Assembly (NCBI GenBank): GCA_037157565.1
Contig: JAZHRO010000002.1
Location: forward strand, 40,134,501-40,198,500
DNA: 64,000 bases
Source of the DNA: Thalassia testudinum
Lineage: Eukaryota; Streptophyta; Magnoliopsida; Alismatales; Hydrocharitaceae
Direction of reading: 5' to 3'
Shown one piece after another: positions 55,046 through 64,000 of the stretch. The notes below the pieces were generated by a model, which was given only the letters and a program-made list of their open reading frames with translations, did no database searches and was not told the origin of the DNA. A program made the translations under genes and the position numbers. Every line of letters begins with the position of its first letter. The first letter of the stretch is position 1.

Positions 55046-57205
55046 ACCAGTTTGCAGTCCCGCAACAAATCAACGTCCAAACCAACTGCTCCACTCCCTA
55101 ACCTGTGATAAACCTTTGTCACCGAGAAATCTCCTTCCTCCCAAGAAAAAGCATCAAGACCTTCATTCGGTGCCCAACCCACTAGCTCCTGCATCAGTCG
55201 CTGGAGGTCCTCACATCTCTGATTGGAGAGACCCCCCGAACACTAAGATCCATCCCAGCACTCCCCAACCTTGGCCAATGGATCCACCACACTTCCTAAG
55301 AGGCAAGGGAACCATTCCCCTAAGGTAGAGCCAACCCCCTGCCAGTCATCCTGCCAGAAGTGAAAAGAGTCCCCCACACCAAGCACCGGGTTAAAGAAGC
55401 CTCATACCTTCACTGCCACCGCCGCTAAGCCCCTGAGGAAGTGTGATGCTCCAGGTGGAGGGGAAAACATCGACCCCCAAGACAGGAAGTCGCAATAACA
55501 ACGCCGCATAACATCACCAAGAAGCCCCTACTCCTGCCCCACCAACCTCGCAACCCACTTCATGAGAAGACTGATGTTCGTTTTGTCCACATCTCTAACC
55601 CCAAGACCCCCCTCCTGGGTCGGTCTGCACACCTCCTCCCAGGTCACCAATCTCGCCCCCCTTCCAAACGATCCTGCAATAGATCAGAAGAAGTCCCTCA
55701 TCAACCCCGAGAACTTCTCAATCTAACGCGGCAATCTGAAGACCGAATGGAAGTACGATGGCATGGAAGCCAGAACTACCTTCACCAGGGTCAATCGCCC
55801 ACATCTAGACAGGAGCCTAGAAGACCACCCTACCAACCTTCCCTCCATCCTTTCCAGTAGCAGGATCCAATCTTGTACTTTGAGACGATGGTCAGACAAC
55901 AGAAGGCCCAAGTACACCAACAGCAAGGAACCCACTTTTGTCTCTAAGGCAGCACCCACCCTCTCCGTCTCCGTGGTGGACAAATTGAAAGGAACAAAAG
56001 TCGATTTCTGATAATTAATTTGCAATTTGAATGCCTCACCAAAGAGCTCCAGAAGGATCCTCATCCTCCTCGCCTCAAACTCCGTTCCCTCAACTAGAAA
56101 GAGCATATCATCAGCATACTGCAGGACCACCACTACCCTGCCTCCACTAAACTCAAAACCCCTAAACAAGCCCCTACTACATGCCATATGTGCTGCCCGT
56201 GCAAGAGCATCTATTACAAGAACAAAAAACATAGGCGCAAGAGGGCAACCCTGCCTGACCCCTCTTCTAGGCTAGACCCAACCTCTCGTCGGGTTCTCGT
56301 TGATAAGGGTTGAGAAGGATGTTGTCGTCACACATCTCTTCATCCAATCAATCCAGACGGCAGGGAAACCCCTCCTTAGCAAGGATGACCACAAGAAATC
56401 CCACTAAATCGAGTCGTATGCCTTGCTAAAGTTAACCTTTCACAAAAAGGCTTGCTTCTTCTCCCTCCTCCATGTGGCTAAAGCTTCCAGTGCAATCACA
56501 AAACTATCCAAAATTTCTCTCCCAGGAATAAAAGCTGTCTGAACAGGGAAGATTAGCTCTCCAAGAAGGCCCCTCAGTTTGTTAGCCAAGACCTTAGCCA
56601 TAATAAAGTAAACTGCATTAGAAAGAGCAATTGGTCTAAAATCTTGAATCACCTTTGCCTCTTCCTTCTTAGGCAATAAAAACAGATAATATCTATTCAG
56701 CTTATCAAACCCTCTGTTTCCAACCGCGAACTCCTCCATCATCCGCATCACATCTGCCCCCACCAGGGGCCAGAACTCTTTGAAAAAGAACATAGGGAAA
56801 CCGTCTAGGCTGGGGCATCCCTCCGCATTCAGCCCTTAAACTGCCTGTCTCACCTTGTCCTCTGAAAAGCCAGTCGTAAGACCCTCTACCTAAGACTCCG
56901 TGATATGCTGCACATCCTCCCCCCTCCATCTCCATCCTCCCCTTAAACGCCTCCCAGTGAACTCTCTAAAATAATCTGCCGCCGCCTACCCCACCTCCTC
57001 CCTACCCGAGAAAGACACCCCGCCAATCAACATCTTTTCTATCCAGTTCCTTCTCCTCCTGGTAGAAGCCATTTGGTGGAAGAACCTGGTACTGGAGTCG
57101 CCTTCTTTCAACCACCTCTGTCTCGACTTCATCTTCCATTCTATCTTTGCCTTCCTGTCCTCCTCCTGCACTACCTTTGACATCCTCGCCCTGACCTCCC
57201 TATTG
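55000..57205 (-). mobile_element. 5'-truncated L1-type LINE
   Basis: Minus-strand fragments match the plant non-LTR reverse transcriptase: about 57180-56990 (SRQRWLKEGDSSTRFFHQMAS), 56790-56440 (NRYYLFLLPKKEEAKVIQDF, then RPIALSNAVYFIMAKVLANK), 56230-55720 (catalytic QYADDMLFLVEG, GRLTLVKVVLASMPSY) and the zf-RVT region 55190-55000 (CPLKVKIFAWLV). Stops and frameshifts separate them. The endonuclease domain is missing, so the copy is 5' truncated near 57205. No clear poly-A tail or TSD was found. Confidence 0.85.
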
Positions 57206-57250
57206 CAACGTGCAAAGTGAAAGAAGGTGGTGAACCACTGTACGTGGTGG

Positions 57251-57440
57251 TTTCAATCGGTGTGTTTTGATTTTCCACTAGTGACAACTACTTTCTATGG
57301 GTGAAAAATCACTTTCGAAATGAAAAATCACTTTCCATAGGTGAAAAGTCATTTTCCATCATGTGTTTTCATTTTCAATCGATGTGTTTTGATTTTCAAT
57401 CAGTGTTTTAATTTTTAACCAATGTGTTTTACTTTTTTTT
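57251..57440. repeat. Short-unit minisatellite
   Basis: Words of about 19-20 bp such as GTGTTTTGATTTTCAATC recur (about 57260, 57362, 57383, 57402, 57422), mixed with GTGAAAAATCACTTTC units that are themselves near-palindromic. It abuts the truncated LINE end. Confidence 0.65.
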
Positions 57441-58217
57441 TAGTGGAACCTTGAGTAAAGACCGTACATTGCAAAATGCGTTGCAACACACATTTCCATA
57501 CTCGCACCCTTGAAGAAACAAGGTAAGGTTACATACAATAGACCCAAAGTAGTCTAACTCTTCCATGGAGCCCACGAATTGTGGTAGCTTCATGCACTGG
57601 GCTACCCTTTTTTTCTAAGAAATTCCAAAGCATCCAAAGATATGCAAGAGACAGTAAAGTTTGACGATTTCTAATGGTGAAACATGAAGGCAATTACATC
57701 GGTACAATTAATCTCACAAGGAAATGAAAGAATTGGTAATGCTGATATTTATTTTAATCAATACAACTTCATAAGCCAACATTATGTTTCATGATATCCA
57801 AAGTGTATCTCATACATGGACACAATTGGGGCAATTCATCCCTTTAAACAGAGGCAATTGACACAGATTGCAGATAAACGCCAAGAAATTTTTGCCCTAC
57901 ATTGTTAGAGGAAAAATGGAAGGGAAACAGATAAAAACTCCTCAAAATTGTAATGAGACAAATCAATTGAACTATTTGATATTTCTTCTGGGATGGAAGA
58001 AAAAATCATATGCGCTGTTAGAGATCTCCAGAGTACAAGCGTCATCAAGTAATCATGTTTCCCACACGGTGAAAACCAATACATAGAAAAATCTATAACA
58101 GGTGAGACATCAGCATCATCAGTACTCTAGTCTTACCTGAAGGAAGAAAGGAAGCAAAATTGATACTCAAGGCTGTTGCTGAGTAAGATAGATTGTGCCA
58201 ATGGGAATCCCATACGA
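57441..58217. other. AT-rich spacer and mTERF 3' flank
   Basis: No gene from 57441 to about 57990. From 58020 to 58200 the sequence matches the 3' flank of the mTERF gene (AGTACTCTAGTCTTACC at 58119-58135 versus about 4497-4513). Confidence 0.55.
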
Positions 58218-59310
58218 TCAGTCCTTCAACCACCCCCATCCCGCGAACTCGATGTTCCCCTGGTAAGCCTCAAGAACTTCAGGGACCTCCTCTCTGTACT
58301 TGTCGACATAATCCGCAAAGAAGTGCCTCTCGGCCATCATGACCCTCCACGGACACCACGTCTTCTTCTTCAGCAGTCCCTTCATCATGAGCACGTCGAG
58401 TACCGCGCACGGCGGGATGATCCTGTTCTCCAGGCTCAACGTTATCATCGCTGGATTCAAGGCGATGACCTCAGGTTCCCACCCGAGCACCTCCTTGAAG
58501 TAGATGACCTTCTTCCTTGAGAGGGCATCGGGGAGGGTGAGGCGGAGGCAATGCGGCCGCCTCCCGAACACGGAAAACACCTGTTCCTCCGACCAACCCA
58601 GATCCTTGAGGAGCTCGACCTTCGTCGGGGACGTCGCCTTCGTGATGTAGGGAGCCCGACCCACTTCAAACGCTAAGATCTTGCTAGTATGACTGAGGCC
58701 GAGCTTCTCGATGGCCTCTAATGTGACGACTAACTTCTCAGTGAAGGAGACGAAGGAGCGACGGTACTGGAGGAGTATCTTGTGGATGACGCTCTCGGAG
58801 ACGCCGAGGTTGCGGAGGGCCTGGAGGTTGGCCTTGATCCGATCCGTGGGGCAACAGAGGACCAACTTGAGGACCCTGACGAGGTCCTTCTTCGAAGGAA
58901 GGTGACAAAGGAGGAGAGCTTAGGGTGGAGTCTGCTTCCGAGGAGGTAGGGGTTGGCAAGGAGGATCTCGGCGACCGCGATGCCGGAGATGCCAGTGGAG
59001 GAGCGGGGGAACTGGAGCTTGGGGTCGAGGTTCTCGATGGGGTTGCGGGCACTTGGAGAGGAAGGCGGTGCAGGCGTCTTCGGGGATGTGGTGGCTGCGG
59101 GGGACGGAGAGGATGGAGACGACGACACATTCTTCTGTGGAGGAGAGGGAGGCGCAGGGGCGTGTGGGAATTGGAAGGAGGGGGCGGGTGGTGTAACTGT
59201 TGTTGCTGGTGAGAGGGGATGGGGAGTGTTATTTGGGAGGAAAGGGTTTTGGGATGGGGACGGAGTGGGAGAATTGTGAAAGGAGGTGAGAGGAGCACTA
59301 TCTCGTTTGG
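58218..59310 (-). pseudogene. mTERF pseudogene 4 (nearly full length)
   Basis: The closest relative of the intact gene. The C-terminal 215 codons (58865-58218) are open and carry the mTERF repeats, ending GNIEFAGWGWLKD with a TGA just after. The N-terminal half is spread over three frames: NEIVLLS (about 59300), then VSILSVPRSHHIPEDACTAFLSK, then NPIENLDPKLQF to LHPKLSSFVTF, so at least three frameshifts occurred. The ATG equivalent to the intact gene's start reads ATA. A shortened protein from 58865 is conceivable but would lack a transit peptide. Confidence 0.82.
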
Positions 59311-59589
59311 TGGGTGGTGGTGGTTGACTATGGCCACCGCGATGCAAAGTCTGAAGCCCTTTTTTTTCAGCGTGGAGAAATGTTTGGCACACCACCTCTC
59401 GTCGGTAAGGGGAGAGAGAATTGCGCACGGCACGCACAAACGTTAGCCTTTTCCCTTGATTGTTGGCGTAGAAAGTAATATAAAATTAATTTAAAATAAA
59501 AAATGCACTCATGTTACCTTTTTTCTTCCTTAAATTCTTCCGCTTTCGATCGGAATCCTGTCTGGGTAAATTGAAAAGAAATTGGCAAT

Positions 59590-60216
59590 ACCTAAGAGTG
59601 TAAAGAATTGATTTGGTTCAATTTTGAATTGAATGAAAAATTCCATTGTTACAGAGTTCAGATCGTAATTGAAATTATTCTTCCTAAAAATCAAATTTTT
59701 TGATTTGGTTCAAAAATTGATTACAACCGGTTAAGTTTGGTATAAACCAATTTGAAAAAGGTATACTTAAAATACAATAGAAAAGGTCAAGGAAGAAAGC
59801 AAAAACCCAAAATTGAATTTGAGAATGTCGTGGGTAAGTAGGCAGACCGGAGGGCAACAAATATCAGTAGGTAAAAAGCTATTATTGGTTGAAGAGGTCA
59901 CGATGAAATTGGTCAACATTTGCATATTTTTGTGAATTACAAAGAGATGGGAGTCGTCGGATAGAAATGGATGGATGGAAACAAGTAAAAGAATAGGTGA
60001 GGAAACAAATGTATGACATTTATATACATTTTAAATGTATAATATTTAATAATAATATATAAATATCCAAATGATTTGATTTGAAACAATTCTTTGAATT
60101 GTAGAAATTGAACTGCAAAATCTATTCGATCAATTTATGGAATCGAGAATCGATTTTAATCTTCTAAAAATTAAAATTTTCAATTTTAGTTCAATTCAAA
60201 TTTTTGATTTGATTCA
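59590..60216. mobile_element. AT-rich hAT-like MITE candidate
   Basis: The left part has GATTTGGTTCAATTTTGAA and the right part, read in reverse, GAATCAAATCAAAAATTTGAA: loosely inverted subterminal repeats. No clean TIR or TSD could be defined. Non-coding. Confidence 0.35.
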
Positions 60217-60336
60217 TTTTTTTTTTTTCCTTTACCAACCCTATCTCCACAACCAATCTCTAGGTAAAGCAAGTGTGGGGATTCAAACATTAGTCTCTCC
60301 TCTCAAAGTTAAGAGTTTCAACCATTTTTTCAACCT
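60217..60336 (-). mobile_element. SINE-like sequence
   Basis: On the minus strand there is a tRNA-like D-arm (TGGTTGAAAC), a B-box-like GTTTGAATCCCC and a terminal run of 12 A (60217-60228 as T). It is about 120 bp. No TSD was found, so a chance tRNA resemblance is possible. Confidence 0.4.
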
Positions 60337-62250
60337 TTAATATATCTACGGATTAGTAGTGCCTTTGCAAGTTTTAGAAAGAATAAAAAATTAGATTAAT
60401 GGAAGGCTCGAACCCAATTAAAATAAGTGTAGCATCAATGAGGGAAGAAAAATCTCTTACTTAAGCCCAATTCTTAAAAGGCACTTTAAGCTTAAGGCTT
60501 AACAATAAGCTTCAAAAGGCTCAACAAATAAAACACGCAAAATCTTCCTTAGGTAGGTAGTTGGGTAATACACGAAAGCCCTCCTAGGCAATCCTAGTAG
60601 GACAAATGAGAACCATCCATCAAGGAGTACATTCGGCAAGATACCTAATTTGCCTGATGATGGGCATCCTAGTTATATTCCACCTAAATAAATCAAGCGG
60701 CATACTTCCATTTGACGAATATGCAGCATAAGCTCCATCCGCCTTGCAATCCAAACGAAGACATATCAAGCAACATAAGCCTAGGACGCATGGAAGGACA
60801 AGTTGACTCCCCACTTTCATCTAGGAACCAGGTAGGTGAGTTCTTTTGTTTATCACTTAGAGAATGATGGTTGCAAGCAACTATATTCATGGCTTTGCAA
60901 TTATTGGGAACGTGGCATTGTGCTAGTTATCTTTTGATGACCATTTGAATGACTACAATTACCATTGCTTGAAAAATCTACGGATGTGACGTTACGTACA
61001 CTACAGGGTGGACCTCAAATAAATGGTCAATGTTCCCCCAAGATGTAGGGACATGTGTGCACAAAGAGAGAGAGACTTTTTTGCACTCAAATCAAAAGCC
61101 AGTGAAATTTGAGAGTACCCCTACTCTCCTCAAACAAATACCATTCTAGATGAAATTGGGTAACTAAACCTCTTATCTTTCCTGTGTGATTTTTTGTTCA
61201 ATTGAACTTACTTCCCCTGTTGCGAACCCAAATAGAGCCCAACTAAGTAGGCTTCCATCAAATACTAAATTGAATTACTTTGATCAACTCCATTGCAATC
61301 ACCACATGTTAAATTTTACATGCAAAATTAAATATTATATACCTTCGGAACAATGTCTTCTAAAACTCAACCTCTGCATCTATTGATATATATTAAGATT
61401 TGACAACAACTTAATCCTAAAGATTATGTTACCATCCAGGTTCAATATGCCAAAATCCTTCAAACATGTCTTGACCTTATCAAAGAGATTTTTACTCACA
61501 GTTAAGTATTGATGAAAATGAGAATGACAGGGAAATAAATCAAGGCAATATTGGTGAAGATACGAAGGACAACATATCGGTGAAAAGAGGGAAGAGGGAA
61601 ATAGTGATCATTGGATATAAAGGCACATTATGTGGCACATCGTCAAGATATGAAGCACAATTACTTTTAATCTATCATATGCGAGGCATTGGCATTTGTA
61701 TGCAAATTAAGATTTATCCTTCATGACTTAGCTTTATTCTAGCATGACATTGGATGAGTTAATATGGCATAGGACAATCAAGTAGGAAGTTGTTAAAAAA
61801 TCAGTAGCTTCCTCTTGAGAGTTCCTCGATGTTGAGATAGATCCAAAGAAAATAGTCACCAAGTCCATACCTAGAAACCGCAACCGAATATGGAAGACAG
61901 AAAAAAGGAGAACAATCAGACAAAGGATGTAAAAGTTCCCAAGCAGGGTCACAATGAAATTAAGTGATACACGTTACATGAGGGGCTCTCATGTGGTTAT
62001 TATATGAATGGAAGTAAAGTGCAATGTGCTTTTCTACTCTTAATTGTGATGATCCCCTTTGAGTGCTCTACGATTCTAGTCTCGACAGGAGATCATAATA
62101 ATCATACATTCTCGATAATGTTATAGAAGAAATCTTTTTTTTTTTGCTACTTGCTATGCATCTAAAACAATGCGGAGGTGCAATCTTCCACCAACACCAT
62201 TTTGCCTTATGAGGCAATTGCCAACAAGTTGATTGCTATCGTCCGAATCC
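60337..62250. other. Intergenic DNA, no gene supported
   Basis: AT-rich, with short frames only and no recognisable domain, LTR, TIR or RNA gene. Confidence 0.5.
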
Positions 62251-62253
62251 TAA

Positions 62254-62584
62254 AGTCTAGTTTACTCGGAGGGTTAACATTCGTTTACTTGACTACTTAA
62301 TCCATAATTTACTAACCTGGGTTTACTCACTTTAACACGGATTTGTCTAACATCTACCAAACCCGTGTTAAAATTATACACCACTAGTATCTTTGACATC
62401 CTTCATATTTTATATACTTAACACCACTATCAAGTAAACGTTAGAAGAGTTAACACAACTTAATACCAATTAAAGTAAACATAAACTAGTGTTAACATCA
62501 CTCTATAAGTAAACACAATTGCAGGTTAACAGTAATTTCACATTTCTTAACATTACTTTCCTAACCCTCCAAGTAAACTAACCC
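62254..62584. mobile_element. Tourist-like MITE (TTTACTTGG family), copy 3
   Basis: 331 bp, AGTCTAGTTTACTCGG ... CCAAGTAAACTAACCC, with long inverted repeats and TAA on both sides (62251-62253, 62585-62587). Many GTTAAC/TTAACA words inside. It shares its right TAA with the next copy. Confidence 0.75.
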
Positions 62585-62587
62585 TAA

Positions 62588-62954
62588 GGGCTAATTTACT
62601 TGGGGGGTTAATCCCTTTTTTGGGGGGTTAACCCCTGTTTACTTGAAATGTTAGCCCTCATAATCTTAACATCTATTTTGGGGGTTAACATTCATTTTGC
62701 TAACACTAGTTTTAAAGGGTGTTAGCAAAACCAATGTTAACTTTGTAACTCCCCCACACTCAAACTCCACTCTCTAAAAACTTGTGTTAACACCAATTCA
62801 AGTAAATATTACAAGAGTTAAAACTATAGTTTAGCACCGATTCAAATAAAGAGAAATTAGCGTTAACACCATTTTTTAAATAAATAAAAATGATGATTAA
62901 CACTAGTTTCATATTTTTTAACACCAATTTTCTAACTCACGAAGTAAACTAGCC
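62588..62954. mobile_element. Tourist-like MITE (TTTACTTGG family), copy 4
   Basis: 367 bp, GGGCTAATTTACTTGG ... GAAGTAAACTAGCC, flanked by TAA (62585-62587) and TTA (62955-62957). Termini match copy 3 and copies 1 and 2 near 43.5-43.9 kb. Confidence 0.72.
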
Positions 62955-62957
62955 TTA

Positions 62958-64000
62958 AGTGATGAGACCAACATCCCCACCTCACGCTGATGAGGGGATT
63001 ACTGCCGAACTGGTCGAGGCTTGAGAATTGCCTGATCCCATTAATCTTCCAAATTTGAGTTCTTTATGTTCAAACCCTCCAAGAAGGGGCAGCATAGGCA
63101 TGATAACCTCTTAGTCTTGTGCCCCTTCCCCTTCATGGACAATACCTCCTTTCTTGATAAAAAAACGAACTTGTGAAGGTAGAACATATAATCTTTGTTT
63201 TTTTTTCATCCTAGTCCTTATTTGCTTTTTCATGCCTTGACTAAGCTTTGGTACTCACGTAACACTGAGGAGGATATGCCCATAAAGTGCTTAAAAGGAC
63301 TATATTTTTTTCTAAGAAAAATGAAAAAAATTGGACTGGATAAAATGAGTGCTTAGTTTCATCCTCTATGTTGCACAAATGTTGCACTTAATGTGCTCAA
63401 CTTTCTTTTTCCTCCTACCTCTTTCTTCCTTTTTTTTTACTTTTTTCTGAGCTAGTTCTTAGCAGCCTCGTAAGGAGGACTTTCATAAGAGACTTGATGG
63501 TGAAAATAAACACCTTGATGATTTTGAGTTTGTCCAAGAGAAAAAATAATCATAGAAAATAGAATCACATTGTAAATGCTTCAAGATCGTTTTCTTTTTT
63601 ACAATGTAAATTTTAGTGACAAAAGCTCTTCCTACTGCTTAGAATTCTTTTATCTTAAACACCACTCTAGACATCAAATGTTGCAAAGTTAGATCTATCT
63701 TCACTCTAGAAAAGGTCTTTTTTCTTTCTATCTAAACCCATTTTGCTTCTACGAAGTTTTAATTTGTGATAATTGATTCTTGCTTACAGAAATTTCAATG
63801 TATAGTTGTTGAACCTGATCTTTTCTAGCCAATACATAGATTGGACAAGCTACCTTACTCAAAAATTGACTCAAAAACTGTGTTTTATATTGCAAATATG
63901 ACACCTCAATCTGTTTTTGGACAATATACTTGTTCCAGCATATTGTAACCTATCAAATTTAGTTTTGTGATACAAATAGGGTTCATATCTAGGCTATTGA
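62958..64000. other. Intergenic DNA, no gene supported
   Basis: AT-rich with T runs; short frames only. I see no repeat termini. Confidence 0.5.

Noticed and set aside
55035..55328. 97-codon plus-strand frame over the LINE
   Set aside because: Shadow of the LINE zf-RVT region on the opposite strand.

Overview
The window looks like a repeat-dense stretch of a flowering-plant nuclear genome. It holds Ty1/copia and Ty3/gypsy retrotransposons (one lineage with a chromodomain, one with a tRNA-Asp primer site), an L1-type LINE, a tRNA-derived SINE, Tourist-like and hAT-like MITEs, and plant-type mTERF genes. The GC-rich coding region of the one intact gene hints at a monocot, but that is inference. 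There is no bacterial, organellar or CRISPR content.

Only one plausible intact host gene is visible: an mTERF-domain protein on the minus strand (4593-5768). Three broken relatives on the same strand (50581-51345, 51837-52045, 58218-59310) share its 3' flanking sequence. This looks like an old tandem mTERF array that was pulled apart by transposons and is decaying.

Layout. 249-4390: a decayed copia element carrying a solo LTR of another family. 4593-5768: mTERF gene. 5964-8619: AT-rich intergenic DNA. 8620-41150: a nested retrotransposon complex that can be untangled from 5-bp target-site duplications (TSDs). An old divergent LTR ('G2') is the host. Gypsy I (8630-16581, +) and Gypsy II (16840-38578, -, TSD GTTTG) sit in it. 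Gypsy II is split by a solo LTR of its own family (20701-32417, TSD GCTCT). That LTR holds an Athila/Tat-like solo LTR (20714-23501, TSD CCTGT) and a truncated Athila/Tat-like element (24396-31166), which in turn holds another solo G LTR (27758-30446, TSD CCATG). 41151-43985: AT-rich DNA with Tourist-like MITEs. 43986-49499: a solo G LTR (TSD TGTTA) with a second solo G LTR inside it (TSD GAGGA). 49505-59310: mTERF pseudogenes, a copia relic interrupted by a hAT-like MITE that carries a SINE, and a truncated LINE. 59311-64000: AT-rich DNA with a MITE-like element, a SINE-like element and two adjoining Tourist-like MITEs.

The most unusual signal is inside the 2.7-kb 'G' LTR family. All seven long copies, plus the divergent G2, carry a 28-nt inverted repeat (two GACGTC-cored half-sites, 12-nt arms, 4-nt loop) about 860-930 nt from the LTR start. 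Further half-sites cluster upstream of the LTR TATA box and downstream of it, at start-to-start spacings of 12 or 20 bp. I do not recognise this arrangement from any family I know. No retroelement here looks autonomous: each has stops, frameshifts, truncation or lost catalytic residues.
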